Under the pieces are notes generated by a model. It ran no database searches and was not told where the DNA came from. It was given only the letters and a program-made list of their open reading frames with translations. From Bacillota bacterium (lineage in GTDB: Bacteria; Bacillota; Clostridia; Tissierellales; Peptoniphilaceae), in the NCBI GenBank assembly GCA_023418835.1, contig JAEZYW010000037.1, positions 1 through 9,995 of the forward strand: DNA of 9,995 nt. Direction: 5' to 3'. The translations under genes and the position numbers were made by a program. Numbering within the stretch: the first letter of the stretch is position 1; each line of letters starts with the position of its first letter. Positions 1 to 6,108 of this stretch are shown one piece after another.

Positions 1-39
1 GTTCAAGAAAGATTCTTTTCTTAAAAAGTAGAGTAAAAT

Positions 40-66
40 AAAGGACGAAGATAATATCCTTTTTCT
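40..66 (+). terminator. possible weak intrinsic terminator of an upstream gene
   Basis: A 6-bp stem (AAAGGA at 40-45 with TCCTTT at 57-62) encloses an 11-base loop and runs into a T-rich stretch ending at 66. It would serve a plus-strand gene whose 3' end lies at the very start of the window, where stop codons occur in all three plus frames between 22 and 39. The stem is short and AT-rich, so this is a tentative call. Confidence 0.3.
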
Positions 67-87
67 ATACCCCTTGGGCCAGAAGGC

Positions 88-117
88 GTAGGGGACGGCA
101 TCCTTGACGTCCCCTAC
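88..117. repeat. GC-rich perfect inverted repeat, 10-bp arms
   Basis: The arm GTAGGGGACG (88-97) is the exact reverse complement of CGTCCCCTAC (108-117), with a 10-base spacer. It stands out because the surroundings are strongly AT-rich. No T tract follows on the plus strand or on the minus strand, so it does not look like an ordinary terminator. An alternative pairing of CCCCT (70-74) with AGGGG (90-94) is also possible. It resembles the dispersed GGGGACGG...GTCCCC-type palindromes that I recall from some clostridial genomes, but that comparison is from memory and untested. The function is unknown. Confidence 0.6.
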
Positions 118-157
118 TATGTCGAAAAAGAATTTATCAAGACCTTTTTAAATAAGT

Positions 158-188
158 TAAAAAAATATCCGAATTTATCGGATATTTT
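158..188 (-). terminator. intrinsic terminator of the acetyltransferase gene
   Basis: A 10-11 bp perfect stem (162-172 with 178-188) surrounds a 5-base loop. Read on the minus strand it is followed by a run of seven T, just after the stop codon at 194-196. A T-rich stretch at 185-195 also follows it on the plus strand, so it could work in both directions and insulate the gene from transcription entering at the window start. Confidence 0.75.
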
Positions 189-193
189 ATTTT

Positions 194-1018
194 TTATACA
201 ATTTTTTCCATAACTAATAGATTATAAATTTCGTTAAATTCTCTTTCTCTTAAAAGTTTTGTATAATTTTCCAATTCCTTTGGAAATATAAATGTAAGTT
301 TTTGTCCGCCCATTTCCTTAGCTTTAATCATAGCTGAGTCAATTACATAATCTAAATCTCCCATGGCAAGGGCTACAAAAAGACCTCTTTCCTTTAACAT
401 TCGAGCTCCCAAAATTAAAAGATTATCTCCATCTTTATAGACCATATTTTCATCAATAAACCATTGAAGATTCTTTTCATTTACTTCATAAAAAGTTCGA
501 TTTAAAGAAATGAGATTGCCCCATTCTTTTTTTATCTTTTCTAAATTCAGTTCGCCAACGCTTAGAACCTGTTCAAAATTAAACTCTCCCGTTAGATCTT
601 CATCAAGTTCAGTATCGAAGTTTGCCAATTCCGAAGCAAGGCTAAATCCATTTAGTTCGGCAAGTCCTTTACTTGTGTCGTTGTATGCTTCTGTATACAT
701 TCTAATTGCAGGTGCATTTTCTTTTTTTCCATACTCTAGATAGTCTTCATAAATTAACTTTCCAGCTCCCATTCCTTGAAAATCTTTGTGGACGCGCAAT
801 GTCTCCAACCAACCTGAACCGTCTGGAAGAGTGGAATATCTCCCCATTCCCACAAGACGTCCTTCGCCATTATCCACAACGAAAATTTCCCCAGGAGTTT
901 CTTCAAAGAAGAATTGAGCATTGTCTTTTATATAAATTAAATTAGGCGTAGCGCTTTTTTCGATATCGCAAAGACTTTTTAAATCTTCGATTGTAGCTAT
1001 TCTAGTTGTAAATTCCAT
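194..1018 (-). CDS. GNAT-family N-acetyltransferase with extra C-terminal region
   Basis: The predicted protein has 274 residues. The first ~130 residues fit the GNAT fold, which transfers an acyl group from acyl-CoA to an amine. The clearest mark is motif A at about residues 71-92: a hydrophobic strand (LETLRV) followed by the acyl-CoA pyrophosphate loop Q81-G-M-G-A-G86 and a helix. A later N-G-F near residue 123 matches the end of motif B. The remaining ~145 residues exceed a single GNAT domain (usually 140-180 residues). They end in an alpha/beta pattern that could be a second, degenerate GNAT half, since no second Q-x-x-G-x-G loop is visible. The ATG at 1018 is preferred over an in-frame TTG at 1030 because GGAGG (1024-1028) sits five bases upstream of it, and the TTG would overlap that site. 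The gene is monocistronic and divergent from the radical SAM operon. The substrate cannot be told from sequence. Confidence 0.85.
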   Translation of the reverse strand: MEFTTRIATIEDLKSLCDIEKSATPNLIYIKDNAQFFFEETPGEIFVVDNGEGRLVGMGRYSTLPDGSGWLETLRVHKDFQGMGAGKLIYEDYLEYGKKENAPAIRMYTEAYNDTSKGLAELNGFSLASELANFDTELDEDLTGEFNFEQVLSVGELNLEKIKKEWGNLISLNRTFYEVNEKNLQWFIDENMVYKDGDNLLILGARMLKERGLFVALAMGDLDYVIDSAMIKAKEMGGQKLTFIFPKELENYTKLLREREFNEIYNLLVMEKIV

Positions 1019-1048
1019 ATGTACCTCCAAATTGCTTATGTTATTTTT

Positions 1049-1057
1049 ATTATAGCA
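1049..1057 (-). promoter_or_regulatory. extended -10 promoter for the acetyltransferase gene
   Basis: On the minus strand this reads TGCTATAAT, a consensus extended -10 element (TG-n-TATAAT), about 30 bases upstream of the ATG at 1018. No good -35 hexamer is seen at 17 bases, which extended -10 promoters tolerate. Placement is by eye. Confidence 0.45.
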
Positions 1058-1078
1058 TTTATAATCCTATAAATCATA

Positions 1079-1087
1079 TGTTATACT
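1079..1087 (+). promoter_or_regulatory. possible extended -10 promoter for the radical SAM operon
   Basis: TGTTATACT fits an extended -10 element. The start of transcription would then lie near 1094, leaving a very short leader that begins around the ribosome binding site AAAGGTG (1092-1098). An alternative TATAAT at 1060-1065 would give a more normal leader of about 30 bases, but it also lacks a clear -35. The two divergent promoters share this stretch of under 90 bases, so their polymerases may interfere with each other. Confidence 0.35.
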
Positions 1088-1103
1088 AGGGAAAGGTGAT
1101 AAA

Positions 1104-2801
1104 TTGAAAATATTATTAGTAGGAATCAATGCCAAATATTCTCATCAAAATTTGGCACTCCATTATATAAAAAAATATTGTGAAGATTTTAATATCGAAA
1201 TCCTAGAATTTAATATTAACCAAACTATTGAGTCTATATATAGAGAAATCTTAAAAAAAGATCCAGATGTTATTGGATTTTCATCTTATATTTGGAATAT
1301 AGATTTTATTAAAAGACTTAGCGATGATTTAAAAACTGCAAATCCTAAGTTTAAAATTATCTGGGGCGGGCCCGAGGTCTCTTTTGACACTTTGGAATTA
1401 TTAACTGAAAATCCAGCTGTAGATATTATTATCCGAGGAGAAGGGGAAGAAACTTCAAGGGAGTTGCTAGAGACTTTAAATAACGAAGATTCCCTAGAAA
1501 AAGTCAAGGGCATTAGTTATAGAAAAGAAAAAGAAATATTTATTAACCCTGAAAGAGAACTAATTGCAAATCTAGACACTATAAAATCTCCTTTTGAAAA
1601 TATGGAAGTGGAAAAGGGAAAACTTCTCTATTACGAGATGTCTAGGGGATGTCCTTTTAAATGTGCTTATTGCCTATCTTCTACTATAAAAGGAGTTCGG
1701 TATTTTAGCGAAGACAGGATCAAGTCAGATTTATTGAAAATAATGAAACTTCCAGTGGAGACAGTAAAACTAGTGGACAGAACTTTTAATTCCAATGAAA
1801 AATTTTCAATGAAAATAATGGAATTTATTAAAGAAAATGCTCCCCAAGGAATGTGTTTTCACATGGAGCTTATGGCACACATGATTAGCGAGGACTTTTT
1901 AAAGTTTTTAAAAGATATGTCAAAGGGCTTATTTCAATTTGAGATTGGAATTCAATCCATAAATCCCCACACCCTTGAAGAAATTTATAGAGTTACAGAT
2001 TTAAACAAATTAGCTCATAGCGTCAAGACCATCAGATCTTATGACAACATCCACCAACACGTGGATTTAATTGCCGGACTTCCCCATGAGGATTACGAAA
2101 GTTTTAGAAATAGTTTCAATTACGCTTATGATCTAGGGGCTGAAAAACTACAATTAGGTTTTTTAAAGCTACTTCGAGGTTCTCACCTTAGAATTAATGC
2201 TGAAAAATTGGGATTAAAATACTCAAAGTTTCCACCTTATGAGATAATTTCAACAAGGCATTTAACTCCTATGGAACTTAGAAAACTTAGTTTATTAGAA
2301 GATGTGGTGGAAAAATATTCCAACGAAGATTATTTTAAATGGACCTTGGAGTATTTAACAGACGATGGAGATCCCTTTGGTTTTTTTGAAAAGTTTTCTG
2401 AATTTTGGGAGAGAAAAAACTATCATATGAAATCCCATTCTAGGGAGTCTCTATACAAAATTTTTCAAGATTTTTTAAAGGAGAGGTCGGACTACGAGGC
2501 AGTTGTGGAGGTACTTCGATTAGACTTTTTATTGAATCATAACTCACTCCCTAAAAAATATTTAAACCCTCAGGGAATTGATATTAAAATGTATCACGAG
2601 ATTTTACGAGATGAAATCGTCAGAGAGAAATTTAATATTGATTTGGATATACCCACAAAAAGACTGATAAAGGATTTTAAATTTGAAGGATTTGGATTCG
2701 GAGGCCAAAGGGCTATTTTTGGATTTCATTATAAAAAAGAGGGTACAATTAGAGTAGATATTACAGAAGATTACGAAAGGATACTAAATGGACTACATTA
2801 A
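1104..2801 (+). CDS. B12-binding domain radical SAM protein (DUF4080-like)
   Basis: The predicted protein has 565 residues. The N-terminal ~140 residues look like a cobalamin-binding Rossmann-type domain, opening with MKILLVGINAKYSH and carrying the W-G-G-P-E (87-91) and R-G-E-G-E (111-115) motifs usual for this group. The radical SAM core follows, with the [4Fe-4S]-binding C183-x3-C187-x2-C190 in the sequence SRGCPFKCAYC. The layout and the long C-terminal region (~400-565) fit the family annotated as B12-binding radical SAM with DUF4080. Such proteins cleave S-adenosylmethionine to a radical and commonly act in methylation or rearrangement; the substrate of this subfamily is not known to me. 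Translation starts at TTG (1104) with AAAGGTG five bases upstream. It is the first gene of a three-gene operon, and its last 14 bases overlap the next gene, which suggests translational coupling. Confidence 0.85.
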   Translation: MKILLVGINAKYSHQNLALHYIKKYCEDFNIEILEFNINQTIESIYREILKKDPDVIGFSSYIWNIDFIKRLSDDLKTANPKFKIIWGGPEVSFDTLELLTENPAVDIIIRGEGEETSRELLETLNNEDSLEKVKGISYRKEKEIFINPERELIANLDTIKSPFENMEVEKGKLLYYEMSRGCPFKCAYCLSSTIKGVRYFSEDRIKSDLLKIMKLPVETVKLVDRTFNSNEKFSMKIMEFIKENAPQGMCFHMELMAHMISEDFLKFLKDMSKGLFQFEIGIQSINPHTLEEIYRVTDLNKLAHSVKTIRSYDNIHQHVDLIAGLPHEDYESFRNSFNYAYDLGAEKLQLGFLKLLRGSHLRINAEKLGLKYSKFPPYEIISTRHLTPMELRKLSLLEDVVEKYSNEDYFKWTLEYLTDDGDPFGFFEKFSEFWERKNYHMKSHSRESLYKIFQDFLKERSDYEAVVEVLRLDFLLNHNSLPKKYLNPQGIDIKMYHEILRDEIVREKFNIDLDIPTKRLIKDFKFEGFGFGGQRAIFGFHYKKEGTIRVDITEDYERILNGLH

Positions 2802-3498
2802 AGATTTATTAGAAGTATATAAAAAAGCAGGGAAAGATACATTGAATGTAATTATTAAAACTCCACTGCTAATTTTGTTACCCTTAATTTATTCCTTTGC
2901 TTATGGAATAATTCAAGTTATTGCCTTTCAATTTGGAGTGGCATATTCAAGATTTTGGGGCATTATAGTAGGATTAATTGAAGCGATGCTACTTTCTAGC
3001 TATTTTTCTCAAATGGACGATGGAATAAATTACAGTCGCCTTAGTCTTAATAAATTTCAAGATGGATTTTTCGCATTTATTTGGAACATCTACTTTATGA
3101 AGTTTATATTTTATATTGCATCCTTATTCTTAGGTCCAATTGTCAACATGGGATATGTCGCTTTAGTTAGTTTCATTTTATTTAATGCAGCTGGGGAAGC
3201 GATTTATATGAGAAATGTTCAAAGAGAAGATGTATTTTTATATCCATTAAACTATTTGAAAGACAACTGGCACATATGGATTCCCCATGCGTTATTTTTT
3301 ATATTTGTATTGAGCAGGGGGCGATTAGGTGTATATACAAATCCACTATCTATGTATTTGACAGGCCACGGACTTTATATTAATGATCAAACTCTTATGT
3401 TAATAATTTGGGGGATTTATTTCGTTTTTAGAGGAGTTCTTTTTAAAAACACCTATAATTCCACCATTAGAAAAAGAAAATATATGGGGTGGTATTGA
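2788..3498 (+). CDS. polytopic membrane protein, family not recognised
   Basis: The predicted protein has 236 residues. It has about five or six hydrophobic segments, roughly at residues 25-48, 55-73, 97-118, 120-138, 163-177 and 202-218. It lacks a typical cleavable signal peptide: a ~20-residue amphipathic, lysine-containing stretch (MDYIKDLLEVYKKAGK) precedes the first segment. The C-terminus is basic (RKRK near 228-231) and probably cytoplasmic. No catalytic motif is visible and I do not recognise the family. The ATG at 2788 lies inside the end of the radical SAM gene, with GAAAGGA a few bases upstream, and its TGA stop overlaps the next start by one base (TGATG). Both junctions point to one transcript and coupled translation. 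It could be a membrane partner of its neighbours, but nothing in the sequence proves this. Confidence 0.75.
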   Translation: MDYIKDLLEVYKKAGKDTLNVIIKTPLLILLPLIYSFAYGIIQVIAFQFGVAYSRFWGIIVGLIEAMLLSSYFSQMDDGINYSRLSLNKFQDGFFAFIWNIYFMKFIFYIASLFLGPIVNMGYVALVSFILFNAAGEAIYMRNVQREDVFLYPLNYLKDNWHIWIPHALFFIFVLSRGRLGVYTNPLSMYLTGHGLYINDQTLMLIIWGIYFVFRGVLFKNTYNSTIRKRKYMGWY

Positions 3499-4592
3499 TG
3501 ATTTATGAAAGTAAGTTAAGGGAAAGACTTGAGGAACTTTCATATTTAGAATTAAAAGAAGGGGCAAGTGTAAAAGTTGGGGAAGTTGAATTTACTGGAT
3601 ATTTACCCCTTCCCATATTAAACTCTCGATTGGTGGACTTGGTAAAGGAATCAGTGGAAGATATACCAGGGGAATACTTCTTAGAGGGAATGGTTTACGT
3701 ATTGTCTTTGGATTTTGACAATGAATTTTCCCAAAGATATGTGGATTTTATCAAGTCCTATACAAAGGACATAAAGGGCTATCTCTTTTCTAAGGGGATG
3801 GAGCTTATAAATAATGACAATTTTTCTGAAAGTTTAATTTATTTAAATGCCCTAAAAAATTTAGGATTAGCTGATGAAAAAGCTTATTTTGCCATTGGAA
3901 ACGCCTTGGAAAACTTAGACATATCCATATTTTCAGATAGGGAAAAAAATGTTCACAGCGTTGATATCATGAATATATACGAAAGAGTTTTAAATTTGGA
4001 TGATGAATTTTCATTGGCTCACTATAAGCTGGGATATATTTACAAAGCTTTTGGACAATTTTTAAAGGCAAAACTTTCTTTTGAAAAGTTTTTAAAATTA
4101 GATAAAAATGATTTTAGACTACAAGAAGTTAGGGAAACTCTTGAAGACCTGGAAGGAGATAGCCTTAAAGAAGAAGCAGTTTTAGATATGAATTCTGGAA
4201 ATTATGAAAGTGCTTTGGAGAAACTTTTAAAAGTAAAATCAAATAAAAGAGACGATCTTTATTTCTATCACTTGAGCTTGACCTATGGCAATCTAAAAGA
4301 TTTTGACGGGGCTTTAGATGCGATAAATACGGCGATTGAAATTGAAGACTTGGGTATTTATCACAATCAAAAGGCAATAATTTTTCAAGGACAAGGCAGG
4401 ATGGACTTGGCAAAATCAGAGTTAGAAAATGCCTTGGAAAAATTTGGAAATGACTATTATTTAAATTTCAACTTAGGTACAATTTTATACAACCAAGGGG
4501 ATATAGAAGGTGCCGTTGAAAATTTTGAAGATGCTTACGAATTGGAACCCAGTGAGGAATTGCTGGATATAATAAATCAATTAAAAAACTAA
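3498..4592 (+). CDS. tetratricopeptide repeat (TPR) protein
   Basis: The predicted protein has 364 residues, is acidic, and has no signal peptide or membrane segment, so it is probably cytoplasmic. The first ~95 residues are not repeat-like. From about residue 95 onward there are helix-turn-helix units. TPR-type positions are clearest at ~172-205 (A-H-Y-K-L-G-Y-I-Y-K-A-F-G...A...F-E-K-F-L-K-L-D), ~225-285 and ~290-354, the last closing with N-L-G-T-I-L-Y-N-Q-G-D and A-Y-E-L-E-P. TPR arrays serve as protein-protein docking scaffolds. The ATG at 3498 overlaps the previous stop by one base and has GGGGTGG (3486-3492) upstream. An in-frame GTG at 3489 lies within that site and is less likely. As the last gene of the radical SAM-membrane protein operon it may recruit a partner to the membrane protein; this is inference. 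Confidence 0.85.
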   Translation: MIYESKLRERLEELSYLELKEGASVKVGEVEFTGYLPLPILNSRLVDLVKESVEDIPGEYFLEGMVYVLSLDFDNEFSQRYVDFIKSYTKDIKGYLFSKGMELINNDNFSESLIYLNALKNLGLADEKAYFAIGNALENLDISIFSDREKNVHSVDIMNIYERVLNLDDEFSLAHYKLGYIYKAFGQFLKAKLSFEKFLKLDKNDFRLQEVRETLEDLEGDSLKEEAVLDMNSGNYESALEKLLKVKSNKRDDLYFYHLSLTYGNLKDFDGALDAINTAIEIEDLGIYHNQKAIIFQGQGRMDLAKSELENALEKFGNDYYLNFNLGTILYNQGDIEGAVENFEDAYELEPSEELLDIINQLKN

Positions 4593-4617
4593 TTTAAAAT
4601 CAAAAATTTAAATAATC

Positions 4618-4646
4618 AAAGAACAGAGAAATTCTGTTCTTTTTTA
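4618..4646 (+). terminator. intrinsic terminator closing the radical SAM-TPR operon
   Basis: A 10-bp perfect stem (AAAGAACAGA at 4618-4627 with TCTGTTCTTT at 4633-4642), a 5-base loop and a T run through 4645 lie 25 bases after the TPR stop codon. This separates the three-gene operon from the purine operon. Confidence 0.9.
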
Positions 4647-4733
4647 ATTAATTAATTTGTCTTCATACTAAAAATTTGACTTTACAGATGACAAACTTTA
4701 ATTAAAATTTACATAAAAGTAGCCTCCATTTTA

Positions 4734-4767
4734 TTGACAAAAGAAGGGGTACTTGATAACATATAAT
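4734..4767 (+). promoter_or_regulatory. probable promoter of the purine operon
   Basis: A perfect -35 hexamer TTGACA lies at 4734-4739. A perfect TATAAT lies at 4762-4767, but 22 bases away, which is longer than the usual 16-18. TAACAT at 4757-4762 has the ideal 17-base spacing but matches only four of six positions. Either -10 places the transcript start near 4769-4775, just ahead of the riboswitch. No PurR box (a CGAAC-type core) is visible upstream of purC. Confidence 0.55.
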
Positions 4768-4793
4768 TGATAAAAAATGAATATTTATGAAAG

Positions 4794-4888
4794 TATGTCT
4801 AGGGATCCAAAGGTAAAACCTAAAGGACCGAGCGACATAGATGCTACTAAAAGCATTACACCTTAGGGACAAAAGCCCAGACGGTCAG
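4794..4888 (+). promoter_or_regulatory. ykkC-family riboswitch, probably PRPP-sensing
   Basis: The leader carries ykkC-family hallmarks in order: CTAGGGATCC just after a P1 strand (GTCT, 4797-4800), a short hairpin (AGGT/ACCT), GGACCGAGCGA (near 4825-4835), a variable hairpin (ATGCT 4841-4845 with AGCAT 4852-4856), and the diagnostic AGGGACAAAAGCCC (4865-4878) followed by the closing P1 strand AGAC (4879-4882). The ykkC family splits into aptamers for guanidine (subtype 1) and for ppGpp, PRPP or nucleoside diphosphates (subtype 2 variants). The PRPP class is the one typically found before purine synthesis genes, so the purC operon downstream favours PRPP. Family membership is seen in the sequence; the ligand is inferred from context. 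No guanine aptamer in tandem is visible upstream. Confidence 0.85.
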
Positions 4889-4931
4889 GTTTCAACATGG
4901 GATTCCTGGCCTTCTGGGATTTAATTTTTTA
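4876..4931 (+). terminator. riboswitch-controlled terminator before purC
   Basis: The arms 4876-4889 and 4905-4918 pair at 13 of 14 positions (one C-T mismatch, one G-U) around a 15-base loop, followed by ATTTAATTTTTTA (4919-4931). The 5' arm includes the CCC and AGAC that the ykkC aptamer needs for its GGG...CCC helix and P1. Aptamer folding and terminator folding therefore exclude each other. Ligand binding should prevent termination, giving an ON switch, as expected when PRPP accumulates and purine synthesis is wanted. Confidence 0.88.
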
Positions 4932-4941
4932 TGGGGGATAT

Positions 4942-5619
4942 ATGGAAAAAATTTATACTGGAAAGACAAAAGACGTTTACCAAATGGAAAATGGAAATAT
5001 TTGTCTAAAATTCAAAGATGATGTAACTGGAATAGATGGGGTTTTCGATCCTGGCGCAAACGAAGTTGGATTGACTATTGAAGGAGTTGGCAATGAAGGT
5101 TTGAAGTTGACAAAGTTTTTCTATGAAGATTTAAATTCTAGAGGAATAAAAACACATTATATCAATTCAAACTTAGACGAAAACACTATGGAAGTTAAAA
5201 AAGCTCATTTCTTTGGAGAAGGAGTTGAAGTTATCTGTAGATTTGTTGCAGTAGGAAGTTTTATTAGAAGATATGGGAAATATGCAAAAGAGGGAGATAA
5301 ACTAGATTCTTATGTAGAAATAACTCTAAAAGATGATGAAAGAAATGATCCCTTGATTACAGATGAAGGCTTAGAAATGTTGGGAATTATGAACAAAGAT
5401 GAATACAAAGTCATAACCCAGATGACAAAAGAAATCGCTGGAATAGTTAAAGAAATTCTAAAAGAAAAAGACTTGGAACTTTATGACATAAAACTTGAAT
5501 TTGGAAGAGATGACAATGGAGAAATTATGTTAATTGACGAAATCTCTGGCGGAAGTATGAGAGTTTACAAGGGAAATGAAAAAATTGACCCTATGGAGAT
5601 TTATGGTAATTTAATTTAG
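4942..5619 (+). CDS. purC: SAICAR synthetase (PurC), clostridial variant
   Basis: This enzyme joins CAIR and aspartate using ATP to give SAICAR in purine synthesis. The predicted protein has 225 residues. Recognisable parts are the opening Y-T-G-K-T-K-D-V-Y (the P-loop-like EGKAK region of other PurCs), K-D-D-V-T (25-29), R-F-V-A-V-G-S (100-106, counterpart of RNxxAGS), D-P-L-I (136-139), K-L-E-F-G (184-188) and D-E-I-S (199-202). The C-terminal D-E-I-S-G-G-S-M-R differs from the common D-E-(I/F)-S-P-D-x-C-R and matches the divergent form I recall from Clostridia. The ATG at 4942, preceded by GGGGGAT, is the start. An in-frame ATG at 4897 lies inside the terminator loop and would encode an unrelated 15-residue extension. 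It is the first gene of the operon, directly under riboswitch control. Confidence 0.93.
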   Translation: MEKIYTGKTKDVYQMENGNICLKFKDDVTGIDGVFDPGANEVGLTIEGVGNEGLKLTKFFYEDLNSRGIKTHYINSNLDENTMEVKKAHFFGEGVEVICRFVAVGSFIRRYGKYAKEGDKLDSYVEITLKDDERNDPLITDEGLEMLGIMNKDEYKVITQMTKEIAGIVKEILKEKDLELYDIKLEFGRDDNGEIMLIDEISGGSMRVYKGNEKIDPMEIYGNLI

Positions 5620-5627
5620 GAGGATCC

Positions 5628-6098
5628 ATGATAAGTGTAATTATGGGAAGTGCTAGTGATAGTCACATAGTAGAAAAAGTAATAAAAGTTTTGAAGGAAT
5701 TTGATGTAGATTACGAAGTAAAAGTTATTTCAGCCCATAGAGCTTTAAATGTTTTGAAGGATTATGTAGACAATACTGATTCTAAAATATTTATTGCCAT
5801 GGCAGGAAAAGCAGCCCACTTAGCAGGAGTAATTGCTGGTATGACAGTAAAACCAGTTATTGGAATCCCAATTAAATCTAGCACTATGGATGGATTAGAT
5901 TCCCTACTTTCTACAGTTCAAATGCCAAGGGGGATTCCCGTGGGTACTGTTGCCATAGACGGTGGCGAAAACGCAGCCCTTTTAGCAATTTCCATGTTGG
6001 GAATCGAAGATGAGATTTTAAAAAATAAATTAGTCGATTATAGAAAGAAACTGGAAGAAGAAGTAGTAACTGCTGACAAAGAATTAAATATAAAATAG
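5628..6098 (+). CDS. purE: AIR carboxylation enzyme PurE (class I-like)
   Basis: PurE forms 4-carboxy-AIR. Class I enzymes convert N5-carboxy-AIR made by PurK; class II enzymes carboxylate AIR directly with CO2. The protein has 156 residues, the normal length. It shows the class I-type phosphate-binding M-G-S-A-S-D (6-11), S-A-H-R (35-38; H37 aligns with the catalytic His45 of E. coli PurE), and the long conserved block G-L-D-S-L-L-S-T-V-Q-M-P-R-G-I-P-V (89-105). The active-site loop reads A-M-A-G-K-A-A-H-L-A-G (57-67) rather than the usual A-G-A-G-G-A-A-H-L-P-G. No purK lies next to it. AGGAGG (5618-5623) overlaps the purC stop, and only eight bases separate the two genes. Confidence 0.93.
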   Translation: MISVIMGSASDSHIVEKVIKVLKEFDVDYEVKVISAHRALNVLKDYVDNTDSKIFIAMAGKAAHLAGVIAGMTVKPVIGIPIKSSTMDGLDSLLSTVQMPRGIPVGTVAIDGGENAALLAISMLGIEDEILKNKLVDYRKKLEEEVVTADKELNIK

Positions 6099-6108
6099 GA
6101 GAATAAAT

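Noticed and set aside
1..39. 3' end of an upstream plus-strand gene
   Set aside because: All three plus frames close between 22 and 39 (stops at 22-24, 29-31 and 37-39), so the correct one cannot be chosen from so few codons.
55..213. Open plus-strand frame with plausible amino-acid composition (contains G-V-G-D-G-I-L-D-V-P-Y-Y-V-E-K)
   Set aside because: It has no ATG, GTG or TTG start with a ribosome binding site, has stops just upstream in frame (52-54), and reads through both the palindrome and the terminator hairpin of the opposing gene. It could be a gene remnant, but this cannot be supported.
510..945. Plus-strand open frames opposite the acetyltransferase gene
   Set aside because: They are antisense shadows with low-complexity serine/phenylalanine-rich products and no ribosome binding sites.
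4593..4733. Guanine aptamer or PurR box controlling the purine operon
   Set aside because: Neither the conserved purine-aptamer loops nor a CGAAC-type PurR box is present. Only the operon terminator and AT-rich sequence are seen, plus a weak TTTGTC/GACAAA inverted repeat without clear meaning.
4897..4941. Upstream in-frame ATG extending PurC by 15 residues
   Set aside because: It lies in the loop of the riboswitch terminator, lacks a ribosome binding site, and the added residues are not part of the PurC family.
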